Shown: positions 24,293 to 33,098, numbered from the stretch's first letter. The stretch is 34,467 nt of DNA from Treponema sp. (GCA_031258225.1 JAIRND010000101.1:1-34467); one strand, 5' to 3'. The notes: generated from the letters alone by a model not told the origin. Numbers and translations are program-made.

Positions 24293-25741
24293 TTACTTCG
24301 TCTTCAAAAACTCATCAACCTGCCGCTGCGCTTCAACAAGTACCTTGTTAAAGCCCACCACCTCAAGATCCCGCTTGATCTGGGGAATAACCACCGCGGG
24401 ATCGGAAGTCCCGCTCAGCAGTTCCTTGCCGTACCGGTCCCACACCTGGCGGCAATTGGTCAGTTCGTTAAGAATCGTGGACCGGTCAAGGGAGAAACCA
24501 AGAATGGGCGACGGTTTGGCGCTGGCGTCATTCTCCCGGACTTTCTGCCACTGATCCGGATCCTGATCATCGGTGGTGGACATGCTAAAGAAGGTCGCCT
24601 GCTGATACGCCGACAGGGGCCAGTTGGTGTTGATCTTTTTGATGACCCCCGGCCTTGAACCGCTGGGCCGGGTAACGTAGGCAAAGTGGCGCCCCTCGAT
24701 CCCGTAGGCAAGCATGTCGCGGAACACCGGATCGATGTTCGCCAGTTCCAGCAGCTTGAGCGATTCGGCCTTGTAGCGGGAATTGGCGCTGATGCTGTTA
24801 AGGGAACCCTGTATCGAGTCGGTGGAGAGATTCGGCCCCACAAACTGATGAATGTCGTACTGTTCAACACCCTGCTGGGCTTCCCACACCGCGTCGGCCC
24901 CGGGCCAGCCCTGGGCGGTCATGAAGATCTGCCCTTTGAAGTCTTCCACGGAAACAGCGGCATCGGGGTTAATGATACCGTCCTTGTACCAGCGGTGCAT
25001 GTAGTCAAAAATTTCCCGCACATCACTCTGTTCCAGCGTAAACACTACCTTGTAGCCTGAATCGTTCAGGTTCATGCCCATGGGGGCCAGGCCGGCGGAC
25101 AGTGTGTCGTAGTTCCGGAAGGGCTGGTAGGAAGCGCCGTTGGCAATACGGAAAGGATAGAAACGCTGGCCTTCCCCCGCCTTGATGGCGCGGAAGTACC
25201 GGTCCATGCTGGGAAGATCAGTTTTGGTAATATCAATGTTGTACTTGGTAACGTACCGGTGATCCCAAATAACCCATTGGGTGATGGCGGAATCTTTCCA
25301 GGTGGGGACGGCGTATAGCCTGCCTTTGATCTTGACGCCGGTCCAGATATCCTGGGGAATAAGGCTCCACAATTTGGGGCTGGCGGTCTTTACAAGGTCC
25401 GTCAGGTCCGCAAAGGCGCCCTGGGCAACCCGCTGGCTGTAGTCGCTAAGATCGTCAAACATAAGATCAAAGTACTCACCTGAATTGATGATCGTGGTAA
25501 AACGCTGCTGCTGATCCCCCCAGCCGGAGATTTTAATTTCAAAACGTACACCGATCTGTTGTTCGGTATAGTCGCTCATCAAACGAACACATTCCGCAAG
25601 TTCCGCGGAATCCCCGCCCACAAGCCACCAGGAAACTGTGGGAACCTCCGGCTTTTCCGTCGTACCGGTTCCTGTTTTCCGGCAGGCCGCCGCGAGAATA
25701 CACGCGGCAATTACCAGAGTCAAAACAAAAGCCTTTCTCAA
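24293..25741 (-). CDS. ABC sugar transporter, extracellular solute-binding lipoprotein (LplA/YtcQ-like)
   Basis: A 482-residue family-1 solute-binding protein with a lipoprotein signal (MRKAFVLTLVIAACILAAAC, acylated Cys20 likely). Recognisable segments include VSWWLVGGDSAELAECVRLM, GEYFDLMFDDLSDYSQRVAQGAFADLTDL and KGRLYAVPTWKDSAITQW, as in the large LplA-type proteins that pair with two permeases and use a shared ATPase encoded elsewhere. TTG start with GGAG eight bases upstream. Third gene of the operon; a terminator follows. The ligand is probably an oligosaccharide from plant polysaccharide, judged only from the family and the esterase and uronate genes in the window. Confidence 0.9.
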   Translation of the reverse strand: MRKAFVLTLVIAACILAAACRKTGTGTTEKPEVPTVSWWLVGGDSAELAECVRLMSDYTEQQIGVRFEIKISGWGDQQQRFTTIINSGEYFDLMFDDLSDYSQRVAQGAFADLTDLVKTASPKLWSLIPQDIWTGVKIKGRLYAVPTWKDSAITQWVIWDHRYVTKYNIDITKTDLPSMDRYFRAIKAGEGQRFYPFRIANGASYQPFRNYDTLSAGLAPMGMNLNDSGYKVVFTLEQSDVREIFDYMHRWYKDGIINPDAAVSVEDFKGQIFMTAQGWPGADAVWEAQQGVEQYDIHQFVGPNLSTDSIQGSLNSISANSRYKAESLKLLELANIDPVFRDMLAYGIEGRHFAYVTRPSGSRPGVIKKINTNWPLSAYQQATFFSMSTTDDQDPDQWQKVRENDASAKPSPILGFSLDRSTILNELTNCRQVWDRYGKELLSGTSDPAVVIPQIKRDLEVVGFNKVLVEAQRQVDEFLKTK

Positions 25742-25789
25742 TTATTTACTCCACTGCATATTTTATCAGCGGCGCCACGATCCAACGGA

Positions 25790-26710
25790 TCATCCTTTTA
25801 CGGCGCCGATAGTTAATCCCGAAATAAAGTAACGCTGGAAAAACGGATACGCGCAGGCGATGGGCAGAACCACAATCACCACAATGGCCATCCGCGCCGC
25901 TTCCCGGGGCATCCTCATGATCATTTCCGCCTGCGATGCGCCCAAAATAAGGGCCTGCTGGGCCATGACGTTAATATCCGTAAGCAGCCTGTTAAGAAAC
26001 GCCTGGAGTGTGTACAGCTTCATGTCGTCAATGTACAGCATGGCCTGGAACCAGTCGTTCCAGTACGCGAAACTTAGAAAAAGTCCGATGGTGGCAATGA
26101 CCGGCAGGGACAGGGGCAGTACAATGCGGAAGTAGATCGTAAACTGGCTGGCGCCGTCTATTTTTGCCGACTCTACTACCGAGTCGGGAATGGTAGAACG
26201 GAAAAAGGTCTTGCACACGATCACGTTAAACGACGAAACGCAGAGCGGCAGAATCAGCGCCCAGGATGAATTGCGGAGCCCCAAAAACTGGCTGATAACA
26301 AAATACGTTGAAACCAGACCGCCGTTAAAAACCATCGGGACAAACACCAGCCAGGTAAAGAATTTTTGTAACTTGTACTCTAAACGGGAGAGTATATACC
26401 CCATGGACGTGGTAAGTATTATCCCAAAAATTGTACCCACACTCGTAACAAACAGGGACATGCCCAGCGTGCGGAGTATCATGGCCCGCTGCTCATAGAG
26501 GAATGTGTACCCCTCAAACGAAACCACCCTGGGGATAAGCCGGTAGCCGGATTCCTGCACCGTCATTTGATCGGAAAAGGAAATGGCGATAACCAGAAGA
26601 AGGGGAACAAGGCAAACCAGCGCCAATATCACAAGCAGAAGGTTAAAAACCGCGTTGGTAAGGGGGCCAATACGGGTAAGGCGGGTTATGCCGGCATCGG
26701 CGTTTTTCAT
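25790..26710 (-). CDS. Carbohydrate ABC transporter permease (LplC-like)
   Basis: About 306 residues from the ATG at 26710, chosen over the ORF-track start (26791, inside the previous gene) because GGAGTGGGG lies upstream and it falls 15 bases after the preceding stop. Six transmembrane helices and the binding-protein-dependent permease EAA-type loop (ESAKIDGASQFTIYFRIVLP-LSLPVIATIGLF) are visible, plus the C-terminal QRYFISGLTIGAVKG typical of the LplC/YtcP subfamily. Works with the neighbouring permease as a heterodimer. Confidence 0.9.
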   Translation of the reverse strand: MKNADAGITRLTRIGPLTNAVFNLLLVILALVCLVPLLLVIAISFSDQMTVQESGYRLIPRVVSFEGYTFLYEQRAMILRTLGMSLFVTSVGTIFGIILTTSMGYILSRLEYKLQKFFTWLVFVPMVFNGGLVSTYFVISQFLGLRNSSWALILPLCVSSFNVIVCKTFFRSTIPDSVVESAKIDGASQFTIYFRIVLPLSLPVIATIGLFLSFAYWNDWFQAMLYIDDMKLYTLQAFLNRLLTDINVMAQQALILGASQAEMIMRMPREAARMAIVVIVVLPIACAYPFFQRYFISGLTIGAVKG

Positions 26711-26724
26711 GACGGGCCCCACTC

Positions 26725-27648
26725 CTAAATCATCGCCGAGTCGGCGTCTACTTTTTTGACAATCTGATTCACCAGAAGTATGGTGAAGCAACTGATAACC
26801 GCCTGGAGTAGGGCCGCGGCGGAAGCCATTCCCACCGTGGAGGAACGGAGCTGTTTGTACACAAACACGTCAATGGTATACACAACCCGGTACAGGGAAT
26901 TGGAATCTCTGGGAACCTGGAAGAAAAGTCCGAAATCCGAATAGAAGATCCTCCCCGCCGAAAGGATGAACATAAGTACGATAACGGTTTTTATCATGGG
27001 AAGTGTGATCTTCCTGATCTGCTGCCATTTACCGGCGCCGTCGATAATGGCGGCCTCGTAGATCGTCTTGTCCAGGGAGGTAATCGCGGCCAGGTAGATA
27101 ACGGTCCCGTAGCCTACCCCCTTCCACTGGCTCATAAAGATGAGGAAGCCCGGCCAAAAGATCCTGTCGGTGTACCAGTTGTGCTGGGGAAGTCCCAGGT
27201 CCAGGGCTACCATATTGATCATGCCCATGTCGTAGCTGAGGAAGGCCCATACCACGGCGGACACGACAACCCAGGACAGGAAGTACGGGAAAAAGAGGAT
27301 GGTCTGATAGATCTTCGCGAGCCGTCCGTTGCGGAGTTCGCTGATGATGAGGGCCAGGCTTACGGGAATCAGGATTCCGGCGGTTATCATGGCGGCGTTG
27401 TAAAGCAGGGTATTTCTGATGATCAGCCAAATATCAGGATTACTAAACAGGAATTTGAAGTTCTCAAGGCCAACCCAGCGGCTCTTTGCGATACTGTTGA
27501 TAAAACTGCCCGATATGCGGTAGTCCTTAAAGGCAATAATAACGCCGAACATCGGTACATAACAAAAAAGAAAATACCATACCGTTGTCGGCAGGGCCAG
27601 CAGCGTGTATTCGGTATCGTCCTTTGACCAAAACCCTTTCTTTGCCAT
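26725..27648 (-). CDS. Carbohydrate ABC transporter permease (LplB-like)
   Basis: About 307 residues from ATG 27648 (MAKKGFWSKDDTEYTLLALP). Six transmembrane helices, the subfamily-typical VPMFGVIIAFKDYRI and GLENFKFLF near the N-terminus, and the EAA loop EAAIIDGAGKWQQIRKITLPMIKTV. The ORF track begins at a TTG at 27684, but that TTG coincides with a -35-like TTGGCG; the ATG at 27648 is preceded by a -10-like TATTTT six bases upstream and no ribosome site, so it is probably leaderless. First gene of the importer operon; no ATPase gene is present, as usual for this group. Confidence 0.9.
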   Translation of the reverse strand: MAKKGFWSKDDTEYTLLALPTTVWYFLFCYVPMFGVIIAFKDYRISGSFINSIAKSRWVGLENFKFLFSNPDIWLIIRNTLLYNAAMITAGILIPVSLALIISELRNGRLAKIYQTILFFPYFLSWVVVSAVVWAFLSYDMGMINMVALDLGLPQHNWYTDRIFWPGFLIFMSQWKGVGYGTVIYLAAITSLDKTIYEAAIIDGAGKWQQIRKITLPMIKTVIVLMFILSAGRIFYSDFGLFFQVPRDSNSLYRVVYTIDVFVYKQLRSSTVGMASAAALLQAVISCFTILLVNQIVKKVDADSAMI

Positions 27649-27654
27649 TTTTAT

Positions 27655-27684
27655 AAAATATGATATAGCGCTATCCGCCGCCAA
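27655..27684 (-). promoter_or_regulatory. Promoter of the sugar ABC importer operon, probably leaderless
   Basis: TTGGCG (27679-27684), 18 bases, TATTTT (27655-27660), six bases to the ATG at 27648. AT-rich and without a ribosome site. Confidence 0.45.
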
Positions 27685-27713
27685 GTTTTTTTATGGGTTT
27701 TTTGAAGTTCCTT

Positions 27714-27743
27714 TTGTAATTTTATTGATTTATGTGGTATAGT
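27714..27743 (+). promoter_or_regulatory. Promoter of ndk, probably leaderless
   Basis: TTGTAA (27714-27719), 18 bases, TATAGT (27738-27743), six bases to ATG 27750. No ribosome site. Confidence 0.6.
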
Positions 27744-27749
27744 AGTTCT

Positions 27750-28196
27750 ATGACGGAAAAAACTTTTGTTATGTTAAAGCCGGGGGTACTGCAGCGGCGT
27801 ATCGCGGGGGAACTGTTGAACCGTTTTGAACGGAAGGGGTTGAAGATTGTGGCCCTTAAACTGCTGCGGATGAACCGCGAAACGGCGGAAGTCCACTACG
27901 CCGAACACCGGGGCCGGGATTTCTATGAAAAACTGGTGGAATATACCATTTCCGGTCCGGTTATCGCCATGGTCATGGAGGGGGAAGGGGCCATTGCCGT
28001 GGTCCGCGGCCTTACGGGCCCCACGAACCTGTTGGATGCCCCCGCCGGGACCATCCGGGGCGACTACGCCGCCCAGACCCGGCTCAACATCGTCCACGCG
28101 TCGGACTCACCCGGCGGCGCGGAACGGGAGATTGCGCTGTTCTTTAGGCCCGAAGAGTTCTTCCCCTGGGAAGACGGCAACCGGGGCTGGTTTTAA
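27750..28196 (+). CDS. ndk: Nucleoside diphosphate kinase
   Basis: About 148 residues from ATG 27750 (MTEKTFVMLKP). Transfers the gamma-phosphate between nucleoside tri- and diphosphates via a phosphohistidine; the active-site motif NIVHASDS is intact, as are the catalytic-lysine LKP and RGLTGPTNLLDAPAGTIRGDYA. The usual KPDGVQRG at the nucleotide-binding start is changed to KPGVLQRR, dropping the Asp, and the C-terminus is extended (EEFFPWEDGNRGWF). The ORF track adds six residues upstream (MWYSSS), but these lie over the -10 box, so ATG 27750 is preferred. Confidence 0.92.
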   Translation: MTEKTFVMLKPGVLQRRIAGELLNRFERKGLKIVALKLLRMNRETAEVHYAEHRGRDFYEKLVEYTISGPVIAMVMEGEGAIAVVRGLTGPTNLLDAPAGTIRGDYAAQTRLNIVHASDSPGGAEREIALFFRPEEFFPWEDGNRGWF

Positions 28197-28284
28197 CCCC
28201 GGACGCGGGGTACATCCTTGATCGTACTGATGGTAATCAGCCGCAGCCGATATTCCGGCGCTTCCATGAACGGGGCATTGGCGG

Positions 28285-28290
28285 TACAAT
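28285..28290 (+). promoter_or_regulatory. -10 box before ffh, probably leaderless
   Basis: TACAAT lies six bases before ATG 28297, without a ribosome site. A poor -35 (TTCCAT, 28262-28267) is 17 bases upstream. The 100 bases between ndk and ffh otherwise hold only a short CCCCG/CGGGG stem after ndk. Confidence 0.4.
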
Positions 28291-28296
28291 GGCCGT

Positions 28297-29679
28297 ATGT
28301 TTGATAAACTGACCCAAAAAATCTCGGACGCCCTGCGCGTTGTGTCGGGAAAAGCCACAATTTCTGAAAAAAACATTGATGACGCGGTGGAGGCCATTAA
28401 AATGGCCCTGCTGGAGGCGGATGTCAACCTCCGGGTGGTCCGCCGTTTTATCAATTCCACTGTGGAGGAGGCCAAGGGCGAGCGGGTCCTGCGTTCGGTA
28501 GATCCGGGCCAGCAGTTTATCAAGATCGTTCATGACAAACTGGTGTCCTTTCTGGGGGGTAACGGCGCGGCGGGGACCGGCGCCAAGGGTGACGATACGG
28601 CCCTGAACCTGCGGGGACCGGATCTTGTCTCGTCGGTCCTTATGCTGGGGCTTCAGGGTTCAGGAAAAACCACCAGCGCCGCCAAGCTGGCCCTGCGGCT
28701 CAAGAAGGGGGGCCGGAAACCCCTGCTGGCGGCCTGCGACCTGGTACGGCCCGGCGCGGTGGAGCAGCTTTCCATTTTGGGCGCGCAGGTTGGCGTTCCG
28801 GTCTACAAAGAAGAAGGCTCCGGCGATGTGGTAAAAGTCTACCGGGGGGCCCTGGACTGGGCCCGGAAAAACCTTATCGACACCCTGATTATCGACACCG
28901 CCGGGCGGCTTCAGATAGACGAGGCCATGATGGCGGAACTTGCCCGGCTCAAAGAAGCCGCAAAGCCCGATGAACTTCTCCTGGTGGCGGATTCGATGAC
29001 CGGCCAGGCCGCCGTGGACATTGCCAAGACCTTTGATGAAAAGATCGGCCTTACCGGCGTGGTACTGACCAAATTCGACTCCGACACGCGGGGCGGGGCG
29101 GCCCTCTCCCTCAAAACCATCACCGGCAAGGCCCTTAAGTTCGTGGGGACCGGGGAAAAGCCGGAAGACTTTGAACCCTTCCACCCGGAACGGGTTGCCG
29201 GCCGCATCCTGGGCATGGGGGACGTGGTAAGCCTTGTGGAGAAGGCCCAGGAAGTTATCGACCAGAAAGAGGCGCTGGAACTTCAAAAACGGATGGAGAA
29301 GGAGAGCTTTACGCTGGAGGACTGGCTTACCCAGCTCCGTTCGGTAAAAAAGATGGGCTCCCTTAAATCCATGCTGGACATGATCCCCGGCATGGCCGGC
29401 AAGGTGAACGAGGAAGACATCGACAAGGCGGAACTAAAAAGCCAGGAGGCGATCCTCTCTTCCATGACGCGCAAGGAGCGGGCCAACCACCTGATTATCG
29501 GTCCCTCGCGCCGTTCCCGCATAGCCCGCGGTTCCGGCTCCTCCGTGGCCGAGGTGGCCCGGCTTCTCAAGAATTTTGAAAAAATGCGCACGATGATGAA
29601 GAAGATGAGCAAGATGGGGAAAAACCAGACTCCGCCCCGCGCCGCTCTTAATAGTTCCGCTCATCGGGGATTTCGATAG
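28297..29679 (+). CDS. ffh: Signal recognition particle protein Ffh
   Basis: A 460-residue SRP54-type GTPase that binds signal sequences of nascent membrane proteins together with 4.5S RNA. N domain (FDKLTQKISDALRVVSG), G domain with GLQGSGKTTSAAKLA (G1), LLAACDLVRPGAVEQL (G2 region), IIDTAGRLQIDEAMM (G3) and VVLTKFDSDTRGGAAL (G4), then a methionine-rich M domain (LRSVKKMGSLKSMLDMIPGM, RIARGSGSSVAEVARLLKNFEKMRTMMKKM). Length is normal. No rpsP or ffs gene lies nearby; the next gene is convergent, ending seven bases away. Confidence 0.97.
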   Translation: MFDKLTQKISDALRVVSGKATISEKNIDDAVEAIKMALLEADVNLRVVRRFINSTVEEAKGERVLRSVDPGQQFIKIVHDKLVSFLGGNGAAGTGAKGDDTALNLRGPDLVSSVLMLGLQGSGKTTSAAKLALRLKKGGRKPLLAACDLVRPGAVEQLSILGAQVGVPVYKEEGSGDVVKVYRGALDWARKNLIDTLIIDTAGRLQIDEAMMAELARLKEAAKPDELLLVADSMTGQAAVDIAKTFDEKIGLTGVVLTKFDSDTRGGAALSLKTITGKALKFVGTGEKPEDFEPFHPERVAGRILGMGDVVSLVEKAQEVIDQKEALELQKRMEKESFTLEDWLTQLRSVKKMGSLKSMLDMIPGMAGKVNEEDIDKAELKSQEAILSSMTRKERANHLIIGPSRRSRIARGSGSSVAEVARLLKNFEKMRTMMKKMSKMGKNQTPPRAALNSSAHRGFR

Positions 29680-29686
29680 TTGGAAG

Positions 29687-30790
29687 CTAATCCCAGTCAA
29701 ATATCTTTTCCATTTCAGGATAGGGATTCGCGTGGTAGTCCTTGTTTTGAGCCTGACCGGACCGGGCCGCGGTCATCACATCGAGGAGTACCCCGAAATC
29801 CTCCAGGGTATGGGCATGGCCGCCATCCCGGTAATGGGAGAGAAGCCGGCCCGGCGCTTCCAGGAGGCGGTAAACACCCTGGGCGGCCAGCAGGGTTTGC
29901 CAGGCCCCCCTGGGATTTGCCCAGGTGTCCAGCAAGCCTTCGGTCTGGATGTAGTAACGCGGCGCGATAAGGGCCTTGAGGTAATGCTGATCAAAGGGGA
30001 GAAGTTCTTCATGATCCTTAAAATCCCGCATCTTCGGGCCCAGCCATTGGGGAACAACTTTTAAGAGGTCCGCCAAAACCTCGCTGCGCGGATCTTCGCT
30101 GCCGGGTTCATTCATCTGATAACGCCAGCAGCCTGCGCCGGCGGCTCCGCTGCCGTTGGCGGCGGTAAAGGTAACGCGCTCGTCGGCGGCTCCCGCAAGC
30201 AGGACCGTCTTGCCTCCCCGTGAATGGCCGGTAATGGCGATACACGCCGGGTCCACCACCGGAAACCGCAGCAGGGCATCCACACAGAGGCGGTATCCCC
30301 AGGCCCAGCCCGCGATAGTCCCGGATTCGATGCCGGGGAAAAGCCGGTAGAGCGGAGACCGCCGGGCCTCCTCCGTGCTGTAGACATCGTGAACAATGGC
30401 GGTCCGGTTGAACCGGGCGGCGATAAAGCCCCGCGCGGTAACGGCGTTAACAACCGTGTCGTTCATATAAGGCCAGCAGCCGTCGCCGCATAAAACGACG
30501 GGCAAGGTACAACCCTGGTCATGGGGCGGGATAAAAAGCTGAAGCTCAAAGGTGAGACGTTCTTTCCCGCTGCCCGCCGTAACGGCATAGGTGATGAACG
30601 TGTCGCGAGACGAACAGAGCAATTCTACTTCCAGTTCCTCCGGAGAGGGGGGCAGGCCGCCGTACTCCAGATCAAGCACCAGGTTCGTAATCCTCCCGCG
30701 CTGGGAGAGCCAGTCCCCGGCGCTTTGAACCGGCGTACCGTCCGGCTTTACCAGGTGATTCGGCAGTTTCTGAAGCACCGTGTCCCGCAT
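29687..30790 (-). CDS. CE15-like glucuronoyl esterase (alpha/beta hydrolase)
   Basis: About 367 residues from ATG 30790, which has AAGGA seven bases upstream; the ORF-track ATG at 30817 has no such site. An alpha/beta hydrolase with the nucleophile motif ITGHSRGGKTVLL (Ser190), characteristic of bacterial CE15 glucuronoyl esterases, which cut the ester between glucuronic acid side chains of xylan and lignin alcohols. The catalytic His is probably in DGGHAHTLEDF (325 or 327). Also visible are the CE15-like AARFNRTAIVHD, IAGWAWGYRLCVDALL and ANGSGAAGAGCWRY. There is no signal peptide, so it would act in the cytoplasm on imported oligosaccharides, unless secreted otherwise. It follows the beta-helix gene by about 42 bases and is likely cotranscribed. 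A related acetyl-esterase activity cannot be excluded. Confidence 0.8.
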   Translation of the reverse strand: MRDTVLQKLPNHLVKPDGTPVQSAGDWLSQRGRITNLVLDLEYGGLPPSPEELEVELLCSSRDTFITYAVTAGSGKERLTFELQLFIPPHDQGCTLPVVLCGDGCWPYMNDTVVNAVTARGFIAARFNRTAIVHDVYSTEEARRSPLYRLFPGIESGTIAGWAWGYRLCVDALLRFPVVDPACIAITGHSRGGKTVLLAGAADERVTFTAANGSGAAGAGCWRYQMNEPGSEDPRSEVLADLLKVVPQWLGPKMRDFKDHEELLPFDQHYLKALIAPRYYIQTEGLLDTWANPRGAWQTLLAAQGVYRLLEAPGRLLSHYRDGGHAHTLEDFGVLLDVMTAARSGQAQNKDYHANPYPEMEKIFDWD

Positions 30791-30832
30791 ACATTCTTCC
30801 TTACCGGGCGCTTTCATGGCGCCGACTTCTGA

Positions 30833-33070
30833 TTAGATATTCCGCGGTTTCCCGTGGAAACGGCAGGGACGCACCCCCGGACAGGTGGAGCGCGCCTCAA
30901 CTTCAAGATCGTCTCCGGGGACCAGCGGCGTTTCAAGACTCCCCCCGCCCCGGCCCTCCACAGAAAAGTTAAGCTGTACCGGTTCAAGTTTCTTCCCCCC
31001 CGCCTCGGGGTAGAGGATCATCTCAGCGTTTACAGCCGTACCGGAACAGTTACGGTAGCGGAACAGGATACGGCCGTCCTTGAGGACAAGGCCGGTAAGC
31101 ACCCGCGGGGGGATGTTTTTGTGTCCGCCCGCGACAGGCCCCGGGCGGAACATATCCGGCGATTGGAAACCCGGAACCTTTACGCCGGCTTTAAAGTTGA
31201 GAAGGCCGATCCCGTAATCCTCAAAATCTTCTGTGCGCAGGTTCCGGTTATCCTGAATGAGGTATTCGCCGGTTTCTCCTTCCGGGCCCACGTAGAGGGT
31301 CCGCCTGCCGGAACAGTAGACGTTGCGCTCAATAACGGCGCTGGCGGGAATCGGCGCCACCGCCCCCTGCCGGTAAAACTGGTCGATGCGCGCAAGCTCG
31401 GGGTAGCGGGTAATGTAGGGCGGGTCCACGGCGCTCGTGGAGGGGCCTTCTTTCAACTCAACGTTGTCCAGCGCGTGGCGTATCTCGTAAAACCGGTTCC
31501 GCATCAGATTATCAACCATTCTCCGCCACATGGGATGGAAAGACGCGCCCCGGCCGTTTAATTCTATGGAAGGATAGCAGTCCACAAAGAGATTACCCCG
31601 GACAACAAAATCCCTGCCGCCCCCCAGGTAGGCCGCGCGGGAAGTTTCCTGGAAGATGTTGTTTTCCATCACCGTACCGGATACGCAGTCGTCGTTGTAG
31701 ACCCCCATGGTTCCCATGCCGACACTGGCCCCCAGGTGGTGGATAAAATTACCGGAAACCACATTACCCCGGAAGGTATAATCCCGTCCGGTGTACACCG
31801 CCCCGGCATCGCCGGTTTCCAGAAGGACGCTGTAAATTTCATTGTCCAGTATGCGGAATTCGTTGCCCCAAAACAGAACCGCCGAATGGGGGCAGTCGTG
31901 GATCAGGTTGTTTCTGATGGTAAAGCCCACGCCCCCCGCGTTGACCGCGCAGTAATAACACCGGCACCACTTGGCGATCTTATAGATGTGGTTGTTTTCG
32001 ATAAGGTTCCCCGAGTCCTCCAGCGTAAGGCGGTCGCCGCCGTTGATAAGGATGCCCCCGTCGCCGCAGTCGTGGATGGTACAGCCTGAAACGGTGATAT
32101 GGGAACCGCCGGGAAAGCGGATGCCGTAGTTCCCCATGTTTCTGATATGGCAGTTTGAAATAACAAGATGGGCGCTCTGTTCCGCGAACAGCGCGGAACC
32201 CCGCCCCGCCTCCAGCGTAAAACCCTCAATAGTAACCCCGCCGGAACGCTCAAGGGCGATAAGGGGTTCCTCCAGCACGGAAACGATAAGTTCTTCCGGC
32301 GTTTTTTCATCCCAGGGAATAAAGTAGAGGATCATGGCGGCCCGGTCGATGTAGTAATCCCCCGGTTCGGTTACTTCCTCAAGAATATTATAAAAACAGA
32401 AACGCTGTCCCGGCGTAAAAGAACTGTACACGTAGGGCGGTTTCGTTTTGATAAAGCGGCGCTTTTTGTCAAAGAGGGCGGCGCGCTCGTAGGTTTCCGC
32501 CCAGTCCCAGGCCCAGTATCCGTGAAGAACAATATCCTCCGATTCCGCCCAGGAGTCGGGCCGGGAGCTGTCGTAGAAGAATCCCCCTTCCGGAGTTCCC
32601 ACCGGCGAACTCCACTCGTTGATCTGTTTTTCGCCGTACCCGGTAATAAGTTCGTAGCCGTCTCCCTTGGGCCATTTGGAGAGATTCAGGGGCCGCCCGC
32701 CTGAAAAAACCTCCGCGTGGGAGGGAGCCACGGGCCTTCCAAAGCCCCTGGACGCGAAACCGCCCGCATCGTTTACGCCGTTTTCCCGGAGATCCACCTG
32801 GAGAACCCGGTCCCGGACCGCCGGGGCGAAACGCTCCAGGACCTTTCCGCTACAGGGAACTATGCCCGAAAGCCGCCTGCCGCCGATGAGCCGCGCGCCC
32901 TCCCCGCAAAGGCGGAGATTCTTCGACACCCCCCGGAGCTTAATACCTTCGGAAAGATAATAATCGCCGGGGCTAAAAACAATCTCTCCCCCCTCCGGCA
33001 ATTCCGCGATAATCGCGTTCAGGGATTTTTCATCCCCCGGTGCGACAGTGATTTTTTTATGGTTCGTCAT
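30833..33070 (-). CDS. Right-handed parallel beta-helix protein, probable carbohydrate-active enzyme
   Basis: About 745 residues from ATG 33070 (GGGAGGAG six bases upstream; the ORF-track start is five codons earlier). The N-terminal part starts like a pectate-lyase-type fold (GDEKSLNAIIAELPEGGEIVFSPGDYYLSEGIKLRG), followed by an insert with HGYWAWDWAETYERAALFD and PGDYYIDRAAMILYFIPWDE, then many beta-helix rungs (VTIEGFTLEAGRG, LVISNCHIRNMGNYGIRF, ITVSGCTIHDCGDGGILING) and a C-terminal beta domain. This layout resembles GH141-type or related glycan-active beta-helix proteins; the exact family is not certain. No signal peptide is visible, so cytoplasmic like the esterase after it. Confidence 0.75.
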   Translation of the reverse strand: MTNHKKITVAPGDEKSLNAIIAELPEGGEIVFSPGDYYLSEGIKLRGVSKNLRLCGEGARLIGGRRLSGIVPCSGKVLERFAPAVRDRVLQVDLRENGVNDAGGFASRGFGRPVAPSHAEVFSGGRPLNLSKWPKGDGYELITGYGEKQINEWSSPVGTPEGGFFYDSSRPDSWAESEDIVLHGYWAWDWAETYERAALFDKKRRFIKTKPPYVYSSFTPGQRFCFYNILEEVTEPGDYYIDRAAMILYFIPWDEKTPEELIVSVLEEPLIALERSGGVTIEGFTLEAGRGSALFAEQSAHLVISNCHIRNMGNYGIRFPGGSHITVSGCTIHDCGDGGILINGGDRLTLEDSGNLIENNHIYKIAKWCRCYYCAVNAGGVGFTIRNNLIHDCPHSAVLFWGNEFRILDNEIYSVLLETGDAGAVYTGRDYTFRGNVVSGNFIHHLGASVGMGTMGVYNDDCVSGTVMENNIFQETSRAAYLGGGRDFVVRGNLFVDCYPSIELNGRGASFHPMWRRMVDNLMRNRFYEIRHALDNVELKEGPSTSAVDPPYITRYPELARIDQFYRQGAVAPIPASAVIERNVYCSGRRTLYVGPEGETGEYLIQDNRNLRTEDFEDYGIGLLNFKAGVKVPGFQSPDMFRPGPVAGGHKNIPPRVLTGLVLKDGRILFRYRNCSGTAVNAEMILYPEAGGKKLEPVQLNFSVEGRGGGSLETPLVPGDDLEVEARSTCPGVRPCRFHGKPRNI

Positions 33071-33098
33071 GTTTTCTCCTCCCATGGTCTATCGTGCG

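Noticed and set aside
30125-30140. Further copy of the AGCAGCCTG repeat (CAGCAGCCTGCG)
   Set aside because: Lies in the coding sequence of the CE15-like gene (CWRYQ region) and only nine bases match; chance is likely.
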